Assembly (NCBI GenBank): GCA_029817715.1
Contig: JARUPY010000105.1
Span: forward strand, 1 to 64,000
Source: Melastoma dodecandrum
Lineage: Eukaryota; Streptophyta; Magnoliopsida; Myrtales; Melastomataceae
Length of the DNA: 64,000 nt
Direction: 5' to 3'
Positions 37,886 to 46,237 of the stretch are shown here, piece after piece (within the stretch, counting starts at the first letter, position 1; each line of letters opens with the position of its first letter). The position numbers were made by a program, and so were the translations under genes. The notes beneath the pieces were generated by a model. That model made no database searches, was not told where the DNA came from, and was given only the letters and a program-made list of their open reading frames with translations.

Positions 37886-38833
37886 ATGACCACCCTCGTC
37901 GATCGATCGTCCCGCGCGGCACGCCGTTCGGCCGTGGCGCGGGCGCTCGACCATCGGCCCACCCTGGTGGCGTCGCTGCTGACGCCCGTGCTGGTGTTCT
38001 TCGTGGTGTTCAACACCATCCCGACCCTGTGGCTGCTCGGGCTGTCCTTCTATAATTATTCGCTGACGAGCGGCGCCCCGCCGCAATTCGTGGGCCTGCG
38101 CAATTTCGTCCAGCTGTTCTCGAATCGCAACAACGTTTGGGCGGACCTCAGCCGCACCTTCTTCTTCGTGGTCTACGGCGTCGGTATCCAGACCTCGCTC
38201 GGCCTGCTGCTCGGCTTCCTGTTCTGGGGCTCGAAGGACATGCCGGGCCGGCGCCTCGCCCTCACTATGCTGTTCGCCCCGATGGTGCTGACGCCGGTCG
38301 CGACCGGCACGTTCTGGCGCTTCATGTACGACCCCGACTTCGGCGTGCTCAACGTCATCGTGCACGGCCTGTTCGACACGCGACCCATCAACTTCCTGAG
38401 CGAACCCGGCAAGGCCTATTGGGCCGTGCTGGCCGTCGACTGCTGGATGTGGACGCCCTTCATGACCCTGATGACGCTGGCGGCGCTGGGTTCGGTGCCG
38501 AAGGCCGAACTCGAGGCCGCCGAGGTGGATCGCCTGCCCTGGCGCCAGCGCATCACCCTGGTCATCTGGCACCACGGCAAATTCATCCTGATGCTCGGCA
38601 TCCTGCTGCGCACCATCGACAGCTTCAAGACGCTCGACCTCGTCAACGCCATGACCAAGGGCGGCCCCGGTCAGGAAACACGGCTCGTGGCGCTCGAGGT
38701 CAACAAACAGGCCTTCGAAAGCTTCAACATGGGCTGGTCCTCGGCCTATTCGGTCCTGCTGCTGCTCATCTCGATCGCGATGACCTCGGTCTTCATCTTC
38801 ATCCTCAACCTGCGCCGACGGACGGGGGCCTGA
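37886..38833 (+). CDS. ABC importer permease 1 (MalF type)
   Basis: A 315-residue inner-membrane subunit with six predicted helices, starting at an ATG at 37886 (MTTLVDRSSRAARRSAVARA). Hydrophobic segments include LVASLLTPVLVFFVVFNTIP and LALTMLFAPMVLTPVATGTF. The EAA-like coupling loop is AELEAAEVDRLPWRQRITLV, with the usual DGA replaced by DRL. This weakens the consensus but keeps the helix that docks on the ATPase. It follows a 202-base G+C-rich gap after the binding protein and sits 1 base before permease 2. Confidence 0.9.
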   Translation: MTTLVDRSSRAARRSAVARALDHRPTLVASLLTPVLVFFVVFNTIPTLWLLGLSFYNYSLTSGAPPQFVGLRNFVQLFSNRNNVWADLSRTFFFVVYGVGIQTSLGLLLGFLFWGSKDMPGRRLALTMLFAPMVLTPVATGTFWRFMYDPDFGVLNVIVHGLFDTRPINFLSEPGKAYWAVLAVDCWMWTPFMTLMTLAALGSVPKAELEAAEVDRLPWRQRITLVIWHHGKFILMLGILLRTIDSFKTLDLVNAMTKGGPGQETRLVALEVNKQAFESFNMGWSSAYSVLLLLISIAMTSVFIFILNLRRRTGA

Positions 38834-38834
38834 C

Positions 38835-39662
38835 ATGGAGCGCATCAAGCGCGGCCTTTACTACGCCGTCCTGTGGCTCGTGGCGCTGACCTTCGTGGCG
38901 CCGGTGCTCTGGATCCTCCTCGCCTCCTTCAAGGGGCGGGCCGACATCCTGGCGGTGCCGCCCAAGCTCGTCTTCGTGCCGACGCTCGACAATTACGTGG
39001 CGCTGTTCCACCGGCAGTCGCTGCTGCTGCAGATCGCCAATTCGGCGCTGCTGTCGCTCGGCGCCGTGACGATCGCCGTGGTGGTGTCCTTCCTGGCCGC
39101 CTTCTGCTTCTCGCGGTTCCGGCCCAGGGGCACGGACTTCCTCATGTTCCTGCTGCTCTCGATCCGGATGCTGCCCGGACCGGCCGTCATCCTGCCGGTG
39201 TACCTGATGTATGCAGGCTTCGGCTGGAAAGACAACCACGTCTGGCTCATCCTGTTCTACGCCATGTTCTCGATCCCCTTTTCGGTCTGGATCCTCAAGG
39301 GCTTCCTCGACGGGGTCTCCATCCGCTACGACGAGACCGGCATCGTCAACGGCGGCTCCTGGCTGCACGTCATCTTCAAGGTCGTGATGCCGCAGGTGAA
39401 GCCCGGCCTCATCGCCGCCTTCATCTTCAACATGATCTTCCTGTGGAATGAATTCCTCTTCAACTTCATCATCGGCGGCGTCTCGACGCAGAACATCCCC
39501 TATGCGCTTTCGGTCGGCACCTATGCCGACGGCGGCATCGCCTGGACGTTCATCGCCACAATGACATCCGTCTACGTAGTGCCGCCGATCCTCTTTATCT
39601 ACTTCTTCCAGAAATACCTGCTCGTCGGCATGACGTTCGGTACCGTCAGGGGCGAGGTCTAG
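38835..39662 (+). CDS. ABC importer permease 2 (MalG type)
   Basis: A 275-residue permease. The N-terminal helix is YYAVLWLVALTFVAPVLWIL, later helices include ILFYAMFSIPFSVWILKGFL, and the coupling loop is SIRYDETGIVNGGSWLHVIF. The expected EAAxxDG appears as DETGIVNGG, again a divergent version. It pairs with permease 1 to form the channel. Three bases separate it from the small membrane protein gene. Confidence 0.92.
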   Translation: MERIKRGLYYAVLWLVALTFVAPVLWILLASFKGRADILAVPPKLVFVPTLDNYVALFHRQSLLLQIANSALLSLGAVTIAVVVSFLAAFCFSRFRPRGTDFLMFLLLSIRMLPGPAVILPVYLMYAGFGWKDNHVWLILFYAMFSIPFSVWILKGFLDGVSIRYDETGIVNGGSWLHVIFKVVMPQVKPGLIAAFIFNMIFLWNEFLFNFIIGGVSTQNIPYALSVGTYADGGIAWTFIATMTSVYVVPPILFIYFFQKYLLVGMTFGTVRGEV

Positions 39663-39665
39663 GCC

Positions 39666-39947
39666 ATGGCGCGGGCGTCCTTTCCCGAACGCGCCGAGCG
39701 CGTCCTCATCGGCGGCATGCTGCTCGGCATCGTGCTCATCATGCAGAGGAGCAGCATCGCGCTGTTCCAGGCCGGCCTCTCCGTCCTGGTGGCCTCGACG
39801 CTGCTGCAGATCGCCGTGGGCAACATCCCCAAGCAGGGTTCCGTCAGGGGCAGCCTGCTGCGCATCCTGCTCATCCTCGGCCTCGTGGCGCTGATCTTCG
39901 CGCTCGGCATCTGGCTCGTGCCCACCCTGTCGGGGCTCGGGCGCTGA
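39666..39947 (+). CDS. small membrane protein of the importer operon
   Basis: 93 residues with two or three hydrophobic segments (VLIGGMLLGIVLIMQ, LFQAGLSVLVASTLLQIAVG, LLRILLILGLVALIFALGIW). I do not recognise the family. It lies between permease and ATPase genes with 3-base and overlapping spacing, so it is cotranslated with the importer. The Rhizobium glycerol importer also encodes a small membrane protein (GlpU) in its operon, but the sequences do not look alike by eye. A transporter accessory subunit is a reasonable guess. Confidence 0.7.
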   Translation: MARASFPERAERVLIGGMLLGIVLIMQRSSIALFQAGLSVLVASTLLQIAVGNIPKQGSVRGSLLRILLILGLVALIFALGIWLVPTLSGLGR

Positions 39948-41034
39948 TGGCGGCCGTCTCGTTCCGCGGTCTCGCCAAGGCCTTCGGGGGCCGGCCGGCC
40001 CTCGACGCCATCGACCTCGACATCCGGCCGCAGAGCTTCACGGTGCTGTGCGGCCCGCCGAAGTCCGGCAAATCCGTGCTGTGCCGGATCCTCGTCGGCC
40101 TCGAGACGCCGGATGCGGGATCGGTCTCGGTCGGCGGGCGCGACGTCACCCGCCTCTCCCCCGCCGCGAGGCCGATCGGCTACGTGCCGCAGAGCTTCGC
40201 CCTCTACCCGCATTTCACCGTGGCGCAGAACATCGCCTACGCGCTGACGCTGGCCGGCGCGCCGCGGGACGAGGTGGCACGCCGCGTCGAACGCGCCGCC
40301 GCGCTGCTGTCGATCACCCATCTCCTCGGCAAGACGCCCGACCAGCTCTCGGGCGGCGAGAAGCAGCGCACCGCGCTGGCCCGCGGCCTCCTCAAGGACG
40401 CCAGCGTCTTCGTGCTCGACGACCCGCTGGTCGGGCTCGACTACAAGCTGCGCGAGCGCCTGATGGACGATCTCAAGGCCCTGCGCCAGGACCTCGGCGC
40501 GACCTTCGTCTACGCCACGTCGGACTCGCTCGAAGCCCTCACCATGGCGCAGGACCTCGTCCGTGATGGATGCCGGGCAGATCGTCCAGCACGGCGAGGC
40601 CATCGCGCTCTACGACGATCCCCGCCACCTGCGCTCGCTCGAACTCGTGGGTTTTCCCAAGGCCAACGTCATGGCCGGAACGCTGCGCGGCGGGATGCTG
40701 GCGGCGGGGCCGTTCCGCGTCGCCGTCCCGGGGGCCGGGGACGGGCCGGTCGCCGTGGGGCTGCGCCCCGAGGCGCTCCGGCGCGGGGCGGGGCGCGGGC
40801 CTCGACGGCGAGGGCCGGGTGACGCTCGTCGAGGATCTCGGGGGCGAACTCGTGGTCTACCTCGACGCGGGCGGCACGCCCCTGGTCATGGCCTATCCGA
40901 TCGCCGGCGCGGAGGCGCCGGTCGCCGAGGCCGTCGTCCCCGTCACGGTGGATCCCGCCGACCTGCTGCTCTTCGACGCCGCGACCGGCCGACGCCTCCG
41001 CGACGCCCGGCCCCGGGGAGGTGCCCATGGTTGA
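39947..41034 (+). CDS. ABC importer ATPase A with degenerate ATP-site residues, two frameshifts
   Basis: UgpC/MalK-like ATPase. Walker A is GPPKSGKS (residues 36-43, atypical), the Q-loop is VPQS, the signature LSGGEKQR (134-141) is canonical. Walker B reads FVLDDP, so the catalytic Glu is Asp159, and the switch His is replaced by Ser192 in ATSDS. The D-loop (GLD) is normal. Its own nucleotide site should be weak, while its signature can serve the partner. It shifts frame near 40560 (then MDAGQIVQHGEAIALYDDPR) and 40800 (then VTLVEDLGGELVVYL), in the C-terminal OB-like regulatory domain. These motifs lie before the frameshifts, so they are not caused by them. See ATPase B. Confidence 0.88.
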
Positions 41035-42106
41035 GATCGTCGTCGACCGGATCACCAAGCGCTTCGGCAGCTTCACCGCCATCGCGGATCTCGAGATCCG
41101 CTTCGGCGACGGCGAGGTCGCCTGCCTGCTCGGCCCCTCGGGCTGCGGCAAGACCACGCTGATGCGCATGATCGCGGGGCTGGAGCGCCCGACCAGCGGG
41201 CGCATCCTGTTCGGCGAGCGGGACGTGACGGCGCTCCCGACCAGCCGGCGCAACATCGGCATGGTGTTCCAGTACCCCGTCATGTACCCGACCCTGTCGG
41301 TCGAGGAGAATATCGCGCTGCCGCTCCGGCGGGACCGCGGCGTCTCGGCCGCCGAGCGGGACCGGCGCGTCGCCGAGATGCTCGACGTGCTCGACATGGT
41401 CCCGCTGCGCGGCAGCTTCATCGACGCGCTCGACGCCGGCAACCGCCAGAAGGTGGCGGTGGGGCGCGCCATCGCGCGGGGCTCGGCCATCGTGCTGTTC
41501 GACGAGCCGACCACCAACGTCGAGGTCAACGCCAAGCTGCACCTCATCCGCGCCATCAAGGCCGTGATCGGCCGGACGCGGCAGACCATCGTCTACGTCA
41601 CCCACGACCAGACGGAGGCCATGACGCTCGCGGACCGCATCGCGCTGATGTTCGGCGGCAAGATCGTGCAGTACGACCGGCCCCACGCCCTCTACAACCT
41701 CCCGCGCAGCGAATTCGGCGGCTCGTTCATGGGGACGCCGGGCATGAACTTCGTACCGGCGACGCTCGACCGGGGCCGCATCGCTTCGCCGATCCTGGCC
41801 GAGCCCCTGGACGCGCCGCCCGGACTGCCGCCGGGCGCACCTCTCAAGCTCGGCATCCGCCCCGAATGGATCGTGATGCATGGCGCGGCCCGGCCCGGGA
41901 CCGTCGCGGGCCGCCTCGTCGACCAGACGGTGGGCATCGCGGGCCGCTACCTGACGCGCGTGGCGCTCGGCGAGGCCGACGTGAAGGTCAAGACCGACGG
42001 CCGTCCCCCGGCGGCCCTGGGCGAGACCGTCCACCTCGCCGCCCGGCCGGACAGGATCCTGCTCTACAGCGACTGGGTCCGGGTCGCGGCCGCGCCCGCC
42101 GGCTGA
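41027..42106 (+). CDS. ABC importer ATPase B with degenerate signature motif
   Basis: Second, non-identical ATPase of the same importer, 359 residues from the ATG at 41027 (site GGGGAGG). Walker A GPSGCGKTT (36-44), Q-loop VFQY, Walker B VLFDEP (Asp159, Glu160) and switch His193 in YVTHDQTEA are canonical. The signature, however, is LDAGNRQK (135-142) instead of LSGGQ, and the D-loop is TNVE instead of SALD. It overlaps ATPase A by 8 bases. Together they should form a heterodimer with one consensus and one degenerate site. The C-terminal domain (GIRPEWIVM) is MalK-like. The frame is intact. Confidence 0.92.
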   Translation: MVEIVVDRITKRFGSFTAIADLEIRFGDGEVACLLGPSGCGKTTLMRMIAGLERPTSGRILFGERDVTALPTSRRNIGMVFQYPVMYPTLSVEENIALPLRRDRGVSAAERDRRVAEMLDVLDMVPLRGSFIDALDAGNRQKVAVGRAIARGSAIVLFDEPTTNVEVNAKLHLIRAIKAVIGRTRQTIVYVTHDQTEAMTLADRIALMFGGKIVQYDRPHALYNLPRSEFGGSFMGTPGMNFVPATLDRGRIASPILAEPLDAPPGLPPGAPLKLGIRPEWIVMHGAARPGTVAGRLVDQTVGIAGRYLTRVALGEADVKVKTDGRPPAALGETVHLAARPDRILLYSDWVRVAAAPAG

Positions 42107-42145
42107 CCGACCACGCTCCCCGCAACCCCGCGCGAGACCCATCCC

Positions 42146-43084
42146 ATGCGCTACGACGCCTCCATCATCGGCCTCTACATCCTCGACATCCTGGGCCGCC
42201 CTGTGACGCAGATCCCCGAGCGCGGCGACGTCGCCTTCATCGAGGAGATCCGCCTGACGGTTGCGGGCACGGCCGGGGGCACGGTGGTGGATGCCGCGAA
42301 GCTCGGGCTGCGCTGCCTCGCCGTCGGCGCCGTGGGCGAGGACGAGAAGGCGGATTTCATGCTGGCGACCCTCGCCCGGCACGGCGTCGACACGAGCGCG
42401 ATGCAGCGGCTGCCGGGCGTGCCGACCTCGGCCACGATCCTGAACGTCCGGCCGAACGGCGACCGGCCGGCCCTGCACGTGCGCGGCGCCTCCGACCACT
42501 TCGACGTGCCGCCCAGCCTCTACGACCAGGTGTTCGACGCCCCCATCGTCCACCTCGGCGGCACGGGCCTGCTGCGCCGGCTCGACGGCGAGCCGAGCCG
42601 CCGGCTGCTGGCCGAGGCCAAGCGCCGCGGCCGCACCACGACCTTCGACCTCATCGCCGCGACGGCCGAGACGTTCCGCGACGTGGAGCCGCTGCTGCCC
42701 GTCATCGATTATTTCATGCCCTCGATCGAGGAGGCGCGGGACATGTCGGGCCGGGGATCGCCGGAGGATTGCGCGGCCTTCTTCCTCGACAGGGGGGCGA
42801 CCTGCTGCGTCTTCACGCTGGGGGCGGAGGGGGCGGCCTACATCCACCGCGACGGGACGCGCTTCACCGTGCCGGCCTACCCGATCACCGTGGTGGACAC
42901 GACCGGATGCGGCGATGCTTTCGACGCCGGCTTCATCACCGCGCTGCATCGCGGCATGGATCCCGCGACCGGCGTCGCCTTCGCCCAGGCGGCGGCGGCC
43001 CTCGTGGCGGGCGGCCTCGGCTCCGATGCCGGCATCGTGGACTTCGACCGGACCCTGGTCTTCATGCAGTCCCATCGCGCCTGA
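42146..43084 (+). CDS. PfkB-family carbohydrate kinase
   Basis: Ribokinase-fold kinase of 312 residues; cytoplasmic, phosphorylates the sugar delivered by the importer. Seen: the N-terminal strand ASIIGLYILDILGRPVTQIP, the glycine-rich GTAGGTVVDAAKLGLR (PfkB signature 1 region), and the anion-hole and base motif VVDTTGCGDAFDAGF (signature 2, catalytic Asp in GCGD). The more usual GAGD is GCGD here. It is the last gene of the importer operon, 39 bases after ATPase B. The substrate is unknown; with DhaK/DhaL it suggests a sugar or polyol ending in triose phosphates. Confidence 0.88.
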   Translation: MRYDASIIGLYILDILGRPVTQIPERGDVAFIEEIRLTVAGTAGGTVVDAAKLGLRCLAVGAVGEDEKADFMLATLARHGVDTSAMQRLPGVPTSATILNVRPNGDRPALHVRGASDHFDVPPSLYDQVFDAPIVHLGGTGLLRRLDGEPSRRLLAEAKRRGRTTTFDLIAATAETFRDVEPLLPVIDYFMPSIEEARDMSGRGSPEDCAAFFLDRGATCCVFTLGAEGAAYIHRDGTRFTVPAYPITVVDTTGCGDAFDAGFITALHRGMDPATGVAFAQAAAALVAGGLGSDAGIVDFDRTLVFMQSHRA

Positions 43085-43139
43085 ACCCGCGGGCCCGCCC
43101 ATCTTGACCCCGGGGCGTCGAGGCGCCATCTCCTCTGTC

Positions 43140-43246
43140 GTTCCACGGAGATCCCCGGCAAGGGGCTGAGACACCGCTGGGCCTCCCCGGGGCGGCGCGG
43201 AAATCCATCGAACCTGATCCGGTTTGCACCGGCGTAGGGATGGAAC
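43140..43246 (+). promoter_or_regulatory. TPP riboswitch (THI element)
   Basis: Contains the conserved GGGGCTGAGA (43162-43171) and ACCTGATCCGG (43212-43222), then CACCGGCGTAGGGA (43227-43240), closed by GTTCCA/TGGAAC at the ends. The order and spacing match the thiamine-pyrophosphate aptamer. It precedes thiO by about 100 bases, so high TPP should shut off the thiOSGE operon by masking the ribosome site or ending transcription. Confidence 0.92.
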
Positions 43247-43344
43247 CGGCCCCGCCTCGCTGCACCGCCGGTTGTCCCGAACCGCCCGCGAACCCATGGC
43301 GAGACCGGCAGGCCCCCGCGCCTGCCCGAGGGGGAGTGGATGCC

Positions 43345-44568
43345 ATGGCGGGTGCGCCCGTCCTGTTCAACGGCCTCGGCGCCCTGCCCCGCCCGGCCTC
43401 GGCAGCGCCGCCGGCCGTGCCGCCGCGGGTCGACGCGGCGGTGATCGGCGCGGGCGTGATCGGCCTGTCGGTGGCTTGGCGCCTCGCCGGCCGGGGCCTC
43501 TCGGTCGCGGTCTTCGACGCCGGGCCGGCGGGCGGCGGCACGAGTTCGGCCGCCACCGGCATGCTGGCCGCCGCCGCCGAGCACGAGCCGGGCGGCGATC
43601 CGCTGCTGGCGCTGGCGCAGGAAAGCCTCGCGCTCTGGCCGGCCTTCCGCGACGCGCTCGAGGCCGATGCCGGATCGTCCATCGATTACTGGGCGAAGGG
43701 CACCCTCGTGGTGGCGGTCGGCCGCGACGAGGTCGACCGCCTGAGGGCCCGCCACGCCCTGCAGCTGCGCGCCGGCCTCGACGCGCGCTGGCTCGGTGGC
43801 GCCGCCCTGCGCGAGCTCGAACCCGGGCTCCGCCCCAACGTGGCGGGCGGCATCCTGTGCCCCGGCGACCACCAGGTCGACCCCCGCCTCACCGTGGCGG
43901 CGCTGACGTCCGCGGTCCTCGCCCGCGGCGGCCTGATCGTCGAAGGCGCCCCGGTCGAGCGGCTCGACGCGAGCGGCGGCACCGTGACGGGCGTCGTGGT
44001 CGCCGGGCAGCTCTGCCGCGCCGGCACGACCGTGCTGGCGAGCGGCGCCGCGGCGGCCTCCGGAGGGCTCCTGCCCGCCGGGCTGAACCTGCCGCTGCGC
44101 CCGCTCAAGGGCCAGTCCATGGCGCTGCGCGCCCGGCCCCAGTTCGGCCGGAACCAGCCCCTGCCCGTCGACCACGTCGTCTGGACCGCGGAAGTCCATA
44201 TCGCGCCGAAATCGGACGGGCGCATGATCGTCGGCGCCACCATGGAAGAGGCCGGGTTCGACGCCGCCGTCACGGCGGGCGGCCTCTACGCGCTGCTCGA
44301 CGGCGTCCGGCGGGCGCTGCCGGGGATCGAGGAGATGGCGGTCGAGAGCGTCTGGGCGGGGTTCCGCCCCACCACCGAGGACGACGCGCCCGTGCTCGGC
44401 TCCACGCCCGTGCCGGGGCTCGCGGTCGCGGCCGGCCACCACCGCAACGGCTACCTTCTGGCGCCCGTGACGGCGCGGGCGCTCGAAGCCGCGATCGTCG
44501 ACGGCCGCCTGGAGGGCGCCGCGGCCGGCTTCGGCATCGGACGCTTTCAACGGCGAGAAGGGGAGTGA
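43345..44568 (+). CDS. thiO: glycine oxidase ThiO
   Basis: FAD enzyme that oxidises glycine to the imine needed for the thiazole ring of thiamine. It has 407 residues from the ATG at 43345, behind GGGGGAG. The FAD motif is AAVIGAGVIGLSVAWRLAGR, the middle shows GILCPGDHQVDPRLTVAALT, and the C-terminal GHHRNGYLLAPVTA is typical of ThiO/DAAO proteins. An upstream in-frame start at 43240 falls inside the riboswitch and was rejected. Four bases separate it from thiS. Confidence 0.93.
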   Translation: MAGAPVLFNGLGALPRPASAAPPAVPPRVDAAVIGAGVIGLSVAWRLAGRGLSVAVFDAGPAGGGTSSAATGMLAAAAEHEPGGDPLLALAQESLALWPAFRDALEADAGSSIDYWAKGTLVVAVGRDEVDRLRARHALQLRAGLDARWLGGAALRELEPGLRPNVAGGILCPGDHQVDPRLTVAALTSAVLARGGLIVEGAPVERLDASGGTVTGVVVAGQLCRAGTTVLASGAAAASGGLLPAGLNLPLRPLKGQSMALRARPQFGRNQPLPVDHVVWTAEVHIAPKSDGRMIVGATMEEAGFDAAVTAGGLYALLDGVRRALPGIEEMAVESVWAGFRPTTEDDAPVLGSTPVPGLAVAAGHHRNGYLLAPVTARALEAAIVDGRLEGAAAGFGIGRFQRREGE

Positions 44569-44572
44569 GGGC

Positions 44573-44785
44573 ATGAGGCTCGTGGTCAACGGCGAGGACC
44601 GGCAGACCGAGGCGCGCAACCTGGCGACCCTCTGGGCGGCCGAGACCGAGCATCTCGCGCCGGACTCCCGCCGCGGCTTAGCCATCGCGCTCAACGGCGA
44701 GGTGGTGCGGGCGGCGCGCTGGGACGAGACGACCATCGACGAGGGCGACCGGGTGGAGATCATCCGCGCCGTAGCGGGAGGCTGA
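44573..44785 (+). CDS. thiS: sulfur carrier protein ThiS
   Basis: A ubiquitin-like 70-residue carrier whose C-terminal GlyGly (RAVAGG) is adenylated and thiocarboxylated to give sulfur to ThiG. It begins [20 protein letters not shown] and keeps [20 protein letters not shown] and GDRVEII, as in the family. It is a single base from thiG. No thiF adenylyltransferase is in the window. Confidence 0.95.
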   Translation: MRLVVNGEDRQTEARNLATLWAAETEHLAPDSRRGLAIALNGEVVRAARWDETTIDEGDRVEIIRAVAGG

Positions 44786-44786
44786 C

Positions 44787-45569
44787 ATGATGACCGACAC
44801 GACCGACGACGCGCTCGTCATCGCGGGGCAGCGCTTCGCGTCCCGGCTGATCCTCGGCACCGCGGGCTACCCGACGCAGCGCATCATGGCGGACGCCGTC
44901 GCGGCCTCGGGCTGCGACATGGTCACGGTGTCGATGCGGCGGATCTCGCTCGCCGGCCATGGGTCCGACACGGTGAGCCTGCTCAAGGGCCTGCGCTTCC
45001 TGCCCAATACGGCCGGCTGCGAGACGGCGCGCGACGCCATCCTGACGGCGGAACTCGGCCGGGAAGCGCTCGGCACCGACTGGGTCAAGCTCGAGATCAT
45101 CGGCGACCGGGAAACCCTCTATCCCGACGCCGCCGAACTGCTGAAGGCCACCGAAGACCTCGTCGAGCGGGGCTTCACGGTCCTGCCCTACTGCTTTTCG
45201 GACCCCGTCCTGTGCCAGCGCCTGGCCGACCGCGGCGCCGCGGCCGTGATGCCGCTCGGCTCGCTGATCGGCTCGGGCCTCGGCGTGTCCGACCCGGCGC
45301 TGCTGGAGCACCTGTGCCGCCGCTCGCCCGTGCCGGTGATCGTCGACGCCGGCCTCGGCACGGCCTCGGACGCGACGATCGCCATGGAGCTCGGGGCCGC
45401 GGCGGTGCTGCTCAACACGGCGGTCTCCAAGGCCGACGATCCGGTGCTGATGGCCCGCGCCTTCCGCCACGCCGTGGAGGCGGGACGGCTGGCGCATCGC
45501 GCCGGCCGCATCCCGGCGCGGCGGCGCGCCGAACCGTCGAGCCCGCAGATGGGCCTCGTCGGGTCGTGA
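44787..45569 (+). CDS. thiG: thiazole synthase ThiG
   Basis: Forms thiazole phosphate from DXP, the glycine imine and ThiS thiocarboxylate. It has 260 residues. Seen: [15 protein letters not shown], the lysine of [10 protein letters not shown] that forms the imine with DXP, and the phosphate-binding [12 protein letters not shown] and [20 protein letters not shown]. It starts 1 base after thiS, and its stop overlaps the thiE start (GTGA). Confidence 0.96.
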   Translation: MMTDTTDDALVIAGQRFASRLILGTAGYPTQRIMADAVAASGCDMVTVSMRRISLAGHGSDTVSLLKGLRFLPNTAGCETARDAILTAELGREALGTDWVKLEIIGDRETLYPDAAELLKATEDLVERGFTVLPYCFSDPVLCQRLADRGAAAVMPLGSLIGSGLGVSDPALLEHLCRRSPVPVIVDAGLGTASDATIAMELGAAAVLLNTAVSKADDPVLMARAFRHAVEAGRLAHRAGRIPARRRAEPSSPQMGLVGS

Positions 45570-46166
45570 GGGCCCTGCCGGCGCGGGTGCTGGTCGTCAC
45601 CGACCGTCACCAGGCGGCGAGGCCGCTGCCGGCCCTGGCCGAGGACCTCGTCGGCGCGGGCCTGCGCTGGTTCTGGCTTGCGCGACAGGGACCTGCCCGC
45701 CGAGGAGCGGCGCGCGCTGGCCCTCGACCTCGCGACCCGGCTCGCCCGGCGCGGCGCGACCCTGACGATCGGGGCCGACGCCGCCCTCGCGGCGGATTGC
45801 GGCGCGGGCCTCCATCTCGGCGCCGGGGGCGACGTCGCGGCGGCCCGGCGGCTCCTGGGGCCGCGCGCCCTGATCGGCGTCTCGGCCCACGGCCCCGCCG
45901 AGCTCCGCGCCGCCCGCGACGCCGGCGCCGATTACGCGACGCTGAGCCCGATCTTCGCCTCGCGCAGCAAGCCCGGCTACGGGCCGGCGCTGGGCCTCGA
46001 CGCCCTGCGCGCCGCCGCCGGGCTCGGCCTGCCCCTCCTGGCGCTCGGCGGTGTCACGGCGGCCCGGGCGCGGGACTGCCTCGCGGCGGGTGCCGACGGC
46101 GTGGCCGTGATGGGCGAGGCGATGCGGGCCGCGCCCTCCGCGCTGGCGCCGCTGGCGCGGCTGTGA
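45566..46166 (+). CDS. thiE: thiamine-phosphate synthase ThiE, one-base frameshift
   Basis: Joins the thiazole and pyrimidine moieties. GTG start at 45566 ([20 protein letters not shown]). The frame breaks near 45677 after RWFWL; removing one T gives [20 protein letters not shown]. Then come [60 protein letters not shown] and [20 protein letters not shown], the phosphate-binding loops of the barrel. ~199 residues after repair. It closes the riboswitch-led operon; thiC and thiD are elsewhere. Confidence 0.93.
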
Positions 46167-46237
46167 GCCGGCTTGCCAAAGCGCGCCCGAGCCGCGACAC
46201 CTCCCGCGCCCTCCATCCCCGCCCGCGAGGCCGCGCC

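Noticed and set aside
40943..43297. A 784-residue minus-strand open frame
   Set aside because: Antisense to ATPase B and the PfkB kinase; composition typical of a shadow frame, no domains.
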